Shown here: one piece after another, positions 36,477 through 44,479 of the stretch
Layout of the letters: each line of letters opens with the position of its first letter
Position numbering within the stretch: the stretch's first letter is position 1
Assembly: GCF_014649375.1 (NCBI RefSeq)
Contig: NZ_BMSX01000003.1
Span: 62,001-126,000 of the forward strand
Source of the DNA: Streptomyces aurantiogriseus
Lineage (GTDB): Bacteria > Actinomycetota > Actinomycetes > Streptomycetales > Streptomycetaceae
DNA: 64,000 nucleotides
Reading direction: 5' to 3'
Position numbers and translations under genes: made by a program
Notes under the pieces: generated by a model
The model's input: the letters and a program-made list of their open reading frames with translations, nothing else
Told to the model about the DNA's origin: nothing
Databases searched by the model: none

Positions 36477-37733
36477 GTGAGCGAGAGCAGTGCGGAGGCA
36501 GTGGCGAGTGCCGCCTCGGCGGCCGTCGCAGCCGCCTCCGCCACGGGGGCGGCCGGGGGCTGGCGCCGGGCGACCGGTATCGCCGGCGCCGCGATAGGCG
36601 TGATCGCCGCGGGCGCCGCGGCCGGAGTCGCCCTGGAGCGGATGACCGTGGGCCGCGGCATGCGGGCCAAGGCCCGGCTCGCCCTCGACTCGACGGGCCC
36701 GTACGGCGCGCTGCGCGGCACGCCCGGCAAGGCGTTCGCCGACGACGGCACCGAGCTGTACTACGAGGTCGACGACGTCGAGCCCGAGGGCGGCTCGGCC
36801 CCCCGCCGCCGACGGCTCTTCGGCCGCAAGGCCCCCCTCCCCGTCACCGTCGTCTTCAGCCACGGCTACTGCCTCACCCAGGACTCCTGGCACTTCCAGC
36901 GGGCGGCGCTGCGGGGTGTCGTACGGACCGTGCACTGGGACCAGCGCAGCCACGGGCGCTCCGCGCGCGGGGCCGGCCAGGTCCAGGACGGTACGCCGCT
37001 CACCATCGACCAGCTGGGGCGCGATCTGAAGGCCGTGATCGACGCGGCCGTGCCCGAGGGGCCGGTCGTGCTGGTCGGGCACTCCATGGGCGGGATGACG
37101 GTGATGGCGCTGGCCGCGCAGTACCCCGAGCTGATCCGTGAGCGGGTCGTCGCCACCGCCTTCGTCGGTACGTCCTCGGGGCGGCTCGGCGAGGTCAACT
37201 TCGGGCTGCCGGTCGCGGGTGTCAACGCCGTACGGCGGGTGCTGCCGGGCGTGCTGAAGGCGCTGGGGCAGCGGGCCGAGCTGGTGGAGAAGGGGCGGCG
37301 GGCCACCGCCGATCTGTTCGCCGGGATCATCAAGCGGTACTCGTTCGCCTCCCGGGACGTCGACCCGGCCGTCGCCCGGTTCGCCGAGCGGATGATCGAG
37401 GGCACGCCGATCGACGTGGTCGCCGAGTTCTACCCGGCCTTCACCGACCACGACAAGACCGAGGCGCTCGCCTGTTTCAAGGACATGCCGGTGCTGGTGC
37501 TGGCCGGCATCGGGGATCTGGTCACGCCGAGCGAGCACAGCGAGGCCATCGCCGACCTGCTGCCGGACGCGGAGCTGGTCCTCGTCCCGGACGCCGGGCA
37601 CCTGGTGATCCTGGAACACCCGGAAGTGGTCACCGACCGCCTCGCCGACCTGCTCACCCGCGCGGGTGCCGTGCCCGCAGGGGCTACCGTGGGTGGCTAT
37701 GGAAGCACCAGCAGCACCGCACAACCCGGCTGA
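36477..37733 (+). CDS. Alpha/beta-fold hydrolase with N-terminal membrane segment
   Basis: The 418-residue product has an Ala-rich N-terminus with one hydrophobic segment (about residues 30-52) and then an alpha/beta-hydrolase domain. The oxyanion motif is FSHGYCLTQDSW, the nucleophile elbow is GHSMGG (Ser near 201), and the catalytic Asp and His are likely in AGIGDLVTPSEH and DAGHLVILEHPE. The GTG start follows AGAGGAG. The substrate is unknown. It overlaps tsaE by 35 bp, so the two are co-expressed. Confidence 0.85.
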   Translation: MSESSAEAVASAASAAVAAASATGAAGGWRRATGIAGAAIGVIAAGAAAGVALERMTVGRGMRAKARLALDSTGPYGALRGTPGKAFADDGTELYYEVDDVEPEGGSAPRRRRLFGRKAPLPVTVVFSHGYCLTQDSWHFQRAALRGVVRTVHWDQRSHGRSARGAGQVQDGTPLTIDQLGRDLKAVIDAAVPEGPVVLVGHSMGGMTVMALAAQYPELIRERVVATAFVGTSSGRLGEVNFGLPVAGVNAVRRVLPGVLKALGQRAELVEKGRRATADLFAGIIKRYSFASRDVDPAVARFAERMIEGTPIDVVAEFYPAFTDHDKTEALACFKDMPVLVLAGIGDLVTPSEHSEAIADLLPDAELVLVPDAGHLVILEHPEVVTDRLADLLTRAGAVPAGATVGGYGSTSSTAQPG

Positions 37734-38211
37734 GACCGAGCTGATCGTCAACTCCCCCGAACAGATGCGGGAGTTGGGCCGCCGCCTGGCCAAGCTGCTG
37801 CGCGCAGGCGACCTCGTGATGCTCAGCGGGGAGCTCGGCGCGGGCAAGACGACGCTGACGCGCGGGCTGGGCGAGGGGCTCGGGGTGCGTGGCGCGGTCA
37901 CCTCCCCGACGTTCGTGATCGCCCGCGTCCACCCGTCCCTCGGGGACGGCCCGCCGCTTCTCCACGTCGACGCGTACCGCCTGTCCGGCGGGCTCGACGA
38001 TATGGAGGACCTCGACCTCGATGTGTCGCTGCCCGAGTCGGTGGTCGTCGTGGAGTGGGGCGAGGGGAAGGTCGAGGAGCTGACCGAGGAGCGGCTCCAG
38101 GTACGGATCCACCGGGCCGTCGGAGACACGACGGACGAGGTGCGGCATGTGACGGTCACCGGGCTCGGGGAGCGGTGGGCTTCGGCCGACCTGAGTGTGC
38201 TGGCGGCCTGA
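37699..38211 (+). CDS. tsaE: tRNA threonylcarbamoyladenosine biosynthesis ATPase TsaE
   Basis: The 170-residue product has the P-loop GELGAGKTTLTRG (about residues 44-56) and the SPTF(V) and VEWGE motifs of TsaE, the ATPase that drives the TsaB-TsaD-TsaE complex making t6A37 in tRNA. ATG 37699 was chosen over GTG 37666 because it gives the usual N-terminus. tsaB and tsaD lie 1.2-2.4 kb downstream. Confidence 0.93.
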   Translation: MEAPAAPHNPAETELIVNSPEQMRELGRRLAKLLRAGDLVMLSGELGAGKTTLTRGLGEGLGVRGAVTSPTFVIARVHPSLGDGPPLLHVDAYRLSGGLDDMEDLDLDVSLPESVVVVEWGEGKVEELTEERLQVRIHRAVGDTTDEVRHVTVTGLGERWASADLSVLAA

Positions 38212-38350
38212 GGGGGCGGCGGCTCCTGGGCCGTCCTGAGGGCCGCCCTGGACATCGTCGTGTCCGGCGTTCGTATGAAGGTTCCGACAAGACGTCGGCA
38301 AAATGTTGCGTTCGGCGTCTTGTGCGTGGTCACATGGTATCCCGTCCCTA

Positions 38351-38366
38351 GTTAGGTGTACCTAAC
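38351..38366. promoter_or_regulatory. 16-bp inverted repeat GTTAGGTGTACCTAAC
   Basis: Seven-base arms (GTTAGGT/ACCTAAC) flank a 2-bp centre, 30 bp before the small gene at 38396. It resembles half of an iron box, but the spacing between the TTAGGT and ACCTAA hexamers is 2 nt rather than 7. It is best treated as an unidentified operator. Confidence 0.5.
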
Positions 38367-38395
38367 CAGGCCCGCCCCGGCCCCAGGAGGCGTCC

Positions 38396-38563
38396 ATGCC
38401 GGCCACCGAGCCCAAGGCCCAGCCGAAGCCGTTCGCACTCGCCGGGGTGTCCATGCACGATCTGCTGGCCTCCTGCGCGGCCGCGGACGCGGTGTCCCGC
38501 CCGCCGCGCGAGCCCGAGCAGCAGGACCAGCGGACTCCCCGCGAACACCGTGAGGCCGCGTAG
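38396..38563 (+). CDS. Small 55-residue protein of unknown function
   Basis: ATG 38396 follows a CCAGGAGG ribosome site with ideal spacing. The product MPATEPKAQPKPFALAG...VSMHDLLASCAAADAVS... is short, Pro/Ala-rich and contains one cysteine, ending REHREAA. Codon use is typical for Streptomyces. It lies behind a palindromic site and in front of a convergent gene. No family was recognised, though similar small genes next to tsaE occur in other streptomycetes as far as I recall. Confidence 0.6.
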   Translation: MPATEPKAQPKPFALAGVSMHDLLASCAAADAVSRPPREPEQQDQRTPREHREAA

Positions 38564-38584
38564 CCGGGTGCGGCGGCCCGGGCC

Positions 38585-39133
38585 CTAACGGATCACGACG
38601 ATCCGCACGCCGATCGTCGCGAACCGCCACATCGCGTCGCCGTCCGCGCGCGACTGGCGGATCCCGCCCGTGCGCACCGCCGGATAGCGGACCGGTGCCG
38701 GGCCGCCCACGGCCGTGCTGAAGCCGATGACCACCCCGCCGACGCTCGCGAAGCGCACCACGTGCTCGATGGGGATGCCGTCGCTGCCGGTGGTGGCCTT
38801 CGAGCGGGAGGTGACGTGGTAGGCGCCGGGTGCCGGGTCGACACTGCCCGGGGCGACCTTGAACGTCCGCTCCACCTTGCCGTTCTCGCGGACCAGCCAG
38901 ACCCGGTCGTCGTCCACCGAGTACACGACCCGCTCACCCTTGCCGGAGCCGGACGGCAGCGAGGTGGGGCGTTTTCTGTCCCTGGGGGCCTTCGACGCGG
39001 TCGGCGAGGCGCCGGCCTGCGGTTTGCCGCTCGTGACGGGTCCGTTCGCGGACGCCTGGAAGGCGAGGAACCCGACCGTCGCGAGCGCCGCGGCGGTGAG
39101 CCCGGCAACGAAGGTCGAGCTGCTGCTTGCCAC
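38585..39133 (-). CDS. L,D-transpeptidase-like secreted protein lacking the catalytic cysteine
   Basis: The 182-residue product has an uncleaved or weak signal anchor (TFVAGLTAAALATVGFLAFQ), a Ser/Pro/Lys linker and a YkuD-like domain (ERVVYSVDDDRVWLVRENGKVERTFKVAPGS). Active enzymes end in a His-Gly-Cys-Ile-Arg type motif; here the equivalent reads RTGGIRQSRADGDAMWRF, so the Cys and His are absent. It is therefore probably a non-catalytic cell-wall binding relative. The GTG start at 39133 follows AGAGGTGG. Confidence 0.75.
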   Translation of the reverse strand: MASSSSTFVAGLTAAALATVGFLAFQASANGPVTSGKPQAGASPTASKAPRDRKRPTSLPSGSGKGERVVYSVDDDRVWLVRENGKVERTFKVAPGSVDPAPGAYHVTSRSKATTGSDGIPIEHVVRFASVGGVVIGFSTAVGGPAPVRYPAVRTGGIRQSRADGDAMWRFATIGVRIVVIR

Positions 39134-39363
39134 CGGCGACCACCTCTTTGTCGTACTTCTTCATGCTTCGCGGCGACGTTAGCAGCCGGCGAGGGCTTGA
39201 TCGGGGTGGTCGGGGGCGGGGTGGGGCCGTGTCGGGAGTGCTGGCCGCGGGGCGGTGGCGGGGCGTGTCCTGGCCGGGGCGTCCGGGACCGTGCCCGGGT
39301 CCGCCCTTCGGGTGGGTGACAGGGCGTCCGACAACGGGCCCCGCGGAGCCGTAGGCTGTTTGC

Positions 39364-40017
39364 GTGCTCTTGCTCGCTCTGGATACCGCCACTCCCGCCG
39401 TGACCGTCGCCCTGCACGACGGTACGGACGTCATCGCCTCGTCGAGCCAGGTGGACGCGCGCCGGCACGGTGAGCTGCTGCTGCCGGCCGTCGACCGGCT
39501 CCTCGCCGGGGCGGGGCGCCCGCTCGACGCCGTCACCGGGATCGTCGTCGGCATCGGCCCGGGCCCGTACACCGGGCTGCGCGTCGGCCTGATGACCGCC
39601 GACACCTTCGGTCTCGCGCTCGGCGTCCCCGTGCACGGCCTGTGCACCCTCGACGGACTCGCCTACGCCGCCGACCTCGAAGGCCCCTTCGTCGTGGCGA
39701 CCGACGCCCGCCGCAAGGAGGTCTACTGGGCGCGCTACGCCGACTCCCGCACCCGGCTCACGGACCCCGCCGTCGACCGTCCGGCCGACATCGCCGAGCG
39801 GGTGGCCGGACTGCCGGCCGTCGGCGCGGGCGCGCTGCTCTACCCCGACACCTTCCCGAACGCGCACGAGCCGGAGCACGTGTCCGCCGCGGCCCTCGCC
39901 TCGCTGGCCGCCGAGAAGCTGGCCGCCGGCGAGGAACTCCCGGCCCCCCGTCCGCTCTACCTGCGCCGGCCGGACGCCCAGGTCCCCAAGAACTACAAGG
40001 TGGTCACCCCCAAGTGA
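39364..40017 (+). CDS. tsaB: t6A biosynthesis protein TsaB
   Basis: The 217-residue product begins MLLLALDTATPAVTVALHDG and has the VVGIGPGPYTGLRVGL motif of TsaB, the scaffold partner of TsaD. TAGGCT at 39352-39357 ends 6 nt before the GTG, so the transcript is probably leaderless. Its stop overlaps the rimI GTG (GTGA), so translation is coupled. Confidence 0.94.
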   Translation: MLLLALDTATPAVTVALHDGTDVIASSSQVDARRHGELLLPAVDRLLAGAGRPLDAVTGIVVGIGPGPYTGLRVGLMTADTFGLALGVPVHGLCTLDGLAYAADLEGPFVVATDARRKEVYWARYADSRTRLTDPAVDRPADIAERVAGLPAVGAGALLYPDTFPNAHEPEHVSAAALASLAAEKLAAGEELPAPRPLYLRRPDAQVPKNYKVVTPK

Positions 40018-40568
40018 CCGAGCCCGTCATCCCCGTGCTGCGCGAGATGCGCTGGTGGGACATCGATCCCGTCCTCGAGCTCGAGAAGGACCTCTTTCCC
40101 GAGGACGCGTGGTCGCGCGGCATGTTCTGGTCCGAGCTGGCGCACTCCCGCGGCCCCGAGGCGACCCGCCACTACGTCGTGGCCGAGGCCGGCGACCGGA
40201 TCGTCGGCTACGCGGGCCTGGCGACCTCCGGCACCGAGTCCGACAGCGGCTCCGCCGCGGGGGCCGATGTGCAGACCATCGCGGTGGCCCGCGACCGTCA
40301 GGGCACGGGCCTCGGCGCCCGTCTGCTGACCGACCTCCTGCGCGCGGCGACCGCGTTCGAGTGCGCCGAGGTCATGCTGGAGTGCCGGGTCGACAACGTC
40401 CGCGCCCAGCGGCTGTACGAGCGCTTCGGCTTCGAGGCCATCGGCTTCCGGCGGGGCTACTACCAGCCGGGGAACGTGGACGCCCTGGTGATGCGCCTCA
40501 CCACAGCATCCAACAGCGGCTCCGCCGCGGAACCGACATCAGTGCAAGGAACCGACATCAATGGCTGA
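40014..40568 (+). CDS. rimI: Ribosomal-protein-alanine N-acetyltransferase RimI-like
   Basis: The 184-residue GNAT protein contains the acetyl-CoA motif [20 protein letters not shown] and ends its fold with [29 protein letters not shown]. RimI acetylates S18 in E. coli; here the target may be broader. A 22-bp repeat occurs twice in frame, giving SDSGSAA in the middle and SNSGSAA in the tail. The tail of about 20 residues after the GNAT fold is otherwise unconserved-looking. It overlaps tsaB and tsaD. Confidence 0.9.
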   Translation: MTEPVIPVLREMRWWDIDPVLELEKDLFPEDAWSRGMFWSELAHSRGPEATRHYVVAEAGDRIVGYAGLATSGTESDSGSAAGADVQTIAVARDRQGTGLGARLLTDLLRAATAFECAEVMLECRVDNVRAQRLYERFGFEAIGFRRGYYQPGNVDALVMRLTTASNSGSAAEPTSVQGTDING

Positions 40569-41664
40569 CGAACCTCTCGTCCTCGGCATCGAGACCTCCT
40601 GCGACGAGACCGGCGTCGGCATCGTCCGCGGCACCACCCTGCTGGCGGACGCCGTCGCCTCCAGCGTCGACGAGCACGCCCGCTTCGGCGGAGTCGTGCC
40701 GGAGGTGGCGAGCAGGGCCCACCTGGAGGCGATGGTCCCGACCATCGACCGGGCGCTGAAGGAGGCGGGTGTCTCCGCGAAGGACCTGGACGGCATCGCG
40801 GTGACGGCGGGGCCGGGGCTGGCGGGCGCGCTGCTGGTCGGCGTCTCGGCGGCGAAGGCGTACGCCTACGCGCTCGGCAAGCCCCTCTACGGCGTGAACC
40901 ACCTCGCCTCCCACATCTGCGTGGACCAGCTCGAACACGGCCCGCTGCCGGAGCCGACGATGGCCCTGCTGGTCAGCGGCGGCCACTCGTCCCTGTTGCT
41001 CTCCTCCGACATCACCTCGGACGTCCGCCCGATGGGCGCCACGATCGACGACGCGGCGGGCGAGGCCTTCGACAAGATCGCCCGTGTGCTGAACCTCGGC
41101 TTCCCCGGCGGCCCGGTCATCGACCGGTACGCCCGCGAGGGCGACCCGGAGGCGATCGCGTTCCCGCGCGGTCTGACCGGCTCGCGCGACCCGGCGTACG
41201 ACTTCTCCTTCTCCGGTCTGAAGACGGCGGTCGCCCGCTGGATCGAGGCCAAGCGGGCGGCCGGCGAGGAGGTGCCGGTGCGCGATGTGGCGGCCTCCTT
41301 CCAGGAGGCCGTCGTGGACGTCCTCACCCGCAAGGCCGTTCGGGCCTGCCGGGACGAGGGCGTCGACCACCTGATGATCGGCGGCGGCGTCGCCGCCAAC
41401 TCCCGCCTGCGCGCCCTCGCCCAGGAACGCTGCGAGAAGGCCGGCATCCGCCTCCGCGTCCCCCGCCCCAAGCTCTGCACCGACAACGGCGCGATGGTCG
41501 CCGCCCTCGGCGCGGAAATGGTCGCCCGGGGCCGGGCCGCGTCCAGCTGGGACCTGTCGGCCGACTCGTCCCTCCCGGTGACGGACCCGCACGTCCCCGG
41601 CAACGGCGACCCGCACGACCACGACCACGTCCACGAGGTCAGCAAGGACAACCTGTACCCATGA
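40561..41664 (+). CDS. tsaD: t6A N6-threonylcarbamoyltransferase TsaD
   Basis: The 367-residue product is the catalytic subunit of tRNA A37 threonylcarbamoylation. It has [15 protein letters not shown], the metal-binding HLASHICV with a second histidine region, the SGGHS motif, and [11 protein letters not shown]. The C-terminus is His/Asp-rich ([10 protein letters not shown]). It overlaps rimI by 8 bp. A duplicated GGAACCGACATCA (40529-40541 and 40548-40560) surrounds its ribosome-binding site. Confidence 0.95.
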   Translation: MADEPLVLGIETSCDETGVGIVRGTTLLADAVASSVDEHARFGGVVPEVASRAHLEAMVPTIDRALKEAGVSAKDLDGIAVTAGPGLAGALLVGVSAAKAYAYALGKPLYGVNHLASHICVDQLEHGPLPEPTMALLVSGGHSSLLLSSDITSDVRPMGATIDDAAGEAFDKIARVLNLGFPGGPVIDRYAREGDPEAIAFPRGLTGSRDPAYDFSFSGLKTAVARWIEAKRAAGEEVPVRDVAASFQEAVVDVLTRKAVRACRDEGVDHLMIGGGVAANSRLRALAQERCEKAGIRLRVPRPKLCTDNGAMVAALGAEMVARGRAASSWDLSADSSLPVTDPHVPGNGDPHDHDHVHEVSKDNLYP

Positions 41665-41674
41665 GGATCACGCA

Positions 41675-41935
41675 ATGACGGTCGCGCTGATGTGGGAGGC
41701 CCGGGCGACGGAGGGGCGGGGGAAGGAGCTCCTCGCCTGGGCGCAGGCGCAGCGGCTCGACCGTGAGCCGCTGCGCCGGGAGACGTTCCGGGCGCCGGGT
41801 GATCGGGTGCTCGTGATCACCTGGTGGGACGCGGAGTTCGACGCGGTGGTGCCCGAACTGCCCGAGCCGGCCGGTGAGCTGGTGAGCCGGGCGGTGCATC
41901 GGTGGCGGTTCGAGGCGGTGGCGGGGGAGGGGTAG
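41675..41935 (+). CDS. Small conserved hypothetical protein
   Basis: The 86-residue product (MTVALMWEARATEGRGKELLAWAQAQRLDREPLRRETFRAPGDRVLVITWW...) could be a small alpha/beta ferredoxin-like (dimeric barrel) protein, judged by strand/helix pattern only. It follows tsaD by 10 nt and may be in the same transcript. No family was recognised and its function is unknown. Confidence 0.65.
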   Translation: MTVALMWEARATEGRGKELLAWAQAQRLDREPLRRETFRAPGDRVLVITWWDAEFDAVVPELPEPAGELVSRAVHRWRFEAVAGEG

Positions 41936-41981
41936 GGCCGCGGTGGGGCCGGCTCCGGCACGGCCGCCGCCCGTCCGTGCC

Positions 41982-44300
41982 TCAGGTGCCCGACACCTCG
42001 ACCTCGCACCTCAACCGCCGCCCGGCCCCCACCTCCCGTACCGGCCCCGTGAGGTTCAGCCGCCTCGTGTGCCGTACGTCCGCACTGGACGCCCCCACCC
42101 GCAGCTCCAGCACCCCCGGTTCGACCACCCGCCTCCCCTCCCGGTCGGTGAACGCCGACAGGTCGGTGTGGAAGCGGAAGGTGACGCGGGTCGACTCGCC
42201 GGGCTCCAGCTCCACGCGCTGATAGCCGATCAGGCGGATGTCCGGGCGGGTCACCGAGGCGACCGGGTCGTGGAGGTAGAGCTGGACGACCTCCGCGCCC
42301 GCCCGGTCGCCGGTGTTGCGGACCGTCAGGGAGACGTCGTACGCGCCGTCCGTGCCGATCTCGGTCTCCTCGGCCCCGCCGGAGAAGTCCTCCCACGCGA
42401 ACGTCGTGTACGAGCGCCCGTGGCCGAAGGGGTACAGCGGGGTCGGGTCCAGGTTGCTGACCTCTCCGGCCAGGCCCAGGGGCGGCTGGAGGTAGGTCCA
42501 TGGCTGGCCGCCGGGCACCCGGGGCACGCTCACCGGCAGGCGGCCTGAGGGGGTGACGCGGCCCGACAGCACTCCCGCGACCGCCGGGCCGCCTTCCTCC
42601 CCCGGGAAGAAAGCCTGGACGACCGCGCCCAGGCGGCCGTGCCAGCGGCCGAGCGCGTAGGGGCGGCCGGTGAGGAGGACCAGGACCACCGGGACGCCCG
42701 TCGCCACCAGCGTGTCCAGCAACTCGCCCTGCACGCCGGGCAGGTGGAGGTCCGTCACATCGCAGCCCTCGCCCGAGGTGCCCCGGCCGAACAGGCCCGC
42801 CCGGTCGCCCAGGACCGCCAGGCAGACGTCCGCCTCCGAGGCCCTCGCCACGGCCTCCTCGAAGCCCGTCGTGTCCGGGTCGGAGACCCCGCAGCCCTCG
42901 GCGAACGTCACCTTCGCGTCGGGGAGTTCGGTCCGCAGGGACTCCAGGAGCGTCGGGATCTCGATGCCGAGCCCCACCTCGGGGTGATGGGTGAGGACGT
43001 GGGAGGGGAAGGAGTAGCAGCCGAGCATCGCCAGGGCGTCCGCCGCCCGCGGGCCCACCACCGCGACGCGGGTGTCGGGGGGCAGGGGGAGCAGGCCGTC
43101 CGGGTTGTCCAGCAGGACCACCGACTCCTCCGCCAGCCGGCGGGCCAGGGCGCGGTTCGCCGCCGAGTCGAGGTCGATCCTCTCCGGTGTCTCCGGCCGC
43201 CAGTCCTGGTCGAGCAGGCCGAGCTCGCACTTCTGCACCAGCACCCTGCGGGCCGCCCGGTCGATCAGTTCCTCCGGTACCTGGCCCTGGCGCACGGCCG
43301 CCACCAGCGCCTCGCCGTAGTACTTCACCGTCGGCAGCTCGACATCGATGCCCGCCTCCAGGGCCAGACGTGCCGTCTGGGCCGGTGTGCCCGCCACCCG
43401 GTGCAGTGTCTGCAGGAAGCCGATGCCGAAGTAGTCGGCGACCACCGTCCCGGTGAAACCCCAGTCCTCGCGCAGGAGCTGGGTCAGCAGCTCCGGGTCC
43501 GCCGAGGCCGGGACGCCGTCCCGTTCCGTGTACGCCGCCATCACCGAGCGCGCCCCGCCCTCGCGCAGCGCCATCTCGAACGGCGGGAGGGTCACGTCGG
43601 CGAACTCGCGGGTGCCCGCCCGGACGGGGGCCAGGTTGCGGGCGCCGGCCGAGGAGGCGTACCCGGCGAAGTGCTTGAGGGTGGCGACGACGCCGGCCGA
43701 CTCCAGGCCGCGGACATAGGCCGTGCCGATCGTGCCGACCAGGTACGGGTCCTCGCCGATCGTCTCCTCGACCCGGCCCCAGCGCGGGTCGCGGACGACG
43801 TCCAGGACGGGGGCGAGGCCCTGGTGGACGCCGACCGCGCGCAGGTCGCGGCCGATGTGCCGGGCCATCTCCTCCACCAGCGGCGGGTCGAAGGCGGCTC
43901 CCCAGGCCAGCGGGACCGGGTAGGCGGTGGCCTGCCAGGCGGTGAAGCCGGCCAGGCACTCCTCGTGGGCGACCGCGGGGATGCCGAAGCGGCCCGCCTC
44001 GGCGATCCGGCGCTGGGCGCGGGCCAGGGCGCGGGCGCCGAGCGCCGGGTCCACGGGGGCGGTGCCGAAGGAGCGGGTCAGCTGGCCGAGTCCCCGGGTG
44101 ATCAGCTCGGCCAGTTCAGCGTCGGAGAAGCCGGTGGTCATGTCGTGCTGGTGCGGGGCGACTCCGTCGCCGTCCGTCGCGGCGCCGACCCACACGCCGT
44201 ACAGCTGGGCGGTCTTCTCCTCGAGGGTCATCCGGGAGAGGAGGTCGTCGACGCGGGCGGCGGCGGGCAGGGCGGGGTCACGCCAGGGGGCGGTGGTCAT
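41982..44300 (-). CDS. Glycoside hydrolase family 3 beta-glycosidase
   Basis: The 772-residue product lacks a signal peptide, so it is probably cytoplasmic and acts on imported oligosaccharides. The GH3 N-domain has VLDVVRDPRWGRVEETIGEDPYL and GVVATLKHFAGY; the nucleophile aspartate is likely in GTVVADYFGIG. The C-domain and fibronectin-III-like tail follow (YPFGHGRSYTTFAW). ATG 44300 follows CAGGAG. Its divergent LacI gene and nearby xylanase suggest beta-xylosidase activity, which is inference. Confidence 0.88.
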   Translation of the reverse strand: MTTAPWRDPALPAAARVDDLLSRMTLEEKTAQLYGVWVGAATDGDGVAPHQHDMTTGFSDAELAELITRGLGQLTRSFGTAPVDPALGARALARAQRRIAEAGRFGIPAVAHEECLAGFTAWQATAYPVPLAWGAAFDPPLVEEMARHIGRDLRAVGVHQGLAPVLDVVRDPRWGRVEETIGEDPYLVGTIGTAYVRGLESAGVVATLKHFAGYASSAGARNLAPVRAGTREFADVTLPPFEMALREGGARSVMAAYTERDGVPASADPELLTQLLREDWGFTGTVVADYFGIGFLQTLHRVAGTPAQTARLALEAGIDVELPTVKYYGEALVAAVRQGQVPEELIDRAARRVLVQKCELGLLDQDWRPETPERIDLDSAANRALARRLAEESVVLLDNPDGLLPLPPDTRVAVVGPRAADALAMLGCYSFPSHVLTHHPEVGLGIEIPTLLESLRTELPDAKVTFAEGCGVSDPDTTGFEEAVARASEADVCLAVLGDRAGLFGRGTSGEGCDVTDLHLPGVQGELLDTLVATGVPVVLVLLTGRPYALGRWHGRLGAVVQAFFPGEEGGPAVAGVLSGRVTPSGRLPVSVPRVPGGQPWTYLQPPLGLAGEVSNLDPTPLYPFGHGRSYTTFAWEDFSGGAEETEIGTDGAYDVSLTVRNTGDRAGAEVVQLYLHDPVASVTRPDIRLIGYQRVELEPGESTRVTFRFHTDLSAFTDREGRRVVEPGVLELRVGASSADVRHTRRLNLTGPVREVGAGRRLRCEVEVSGT

Positions 44301-44339
44301 GAAACTCCTGTCAGAGGGTCGGTGAGCCACCAGTCGGAT

Positions 44340-44379
44340 ATCGGTGTCGCTGATCGGTGTCGCTGATCGGTGTTCGCTG
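44340..44379 (+). repeat. Three tandem 13-14-bp repeats
   Basis: ATCGGTGTCGCTG occurs at 44340-44352 and 44353-44365 and then once more with one inserted T at 44366-44379. It lies in the divergent spacer between the GH3 and LacI genes, next to the candidate operators. Confidence 0.8.
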
Positions 44380-44388
44380 TCGGGCGTA

Positions 44389-44420
44389 CGAATGTTTCGA
44401 CACTAACTTCGAATGTTCCG
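44389..44420. promoter_or_regulatory. Pair of candidate LacI-family operators
   Basis: CGAATGTTTCG (44389-44399, a perfect CGAA/TTCG dyad) and CGAATGTTCCG (44410-44420) are the same motif with one change, 21 bp apart, i.e. two helical turns. They lie between the divergent GH3 and LacI genes. A related site stands before the xylanase gene. Confidence 0.6.
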
Positions 44421-44479
44421 GGAACCTATGGCCCGGCGAAGGGTTCGTCAAGAGGTCGCGCGGGGATACGATCGCCGCC

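Noticed and set aside
36162..38333. 723-codon minus-strand open frame
   Set aside because: It is antisense to the hydrolase and tsaE genes and rich in Arg/Pro; both plus-strand genes have family motifs.
38351..38366. Iron box (IdeR/DmdR site)
   Set aside because: The TTAGGT and ACCTAA hexamers are 2 nt apart rather than 7, so the 19-bp consensus is not met.
42639..44366. 575-codon open frame on the plus strand
   Set aside because: It is antisense to the GH3 gene, whose motifs are clear, and has no recognisable domain.
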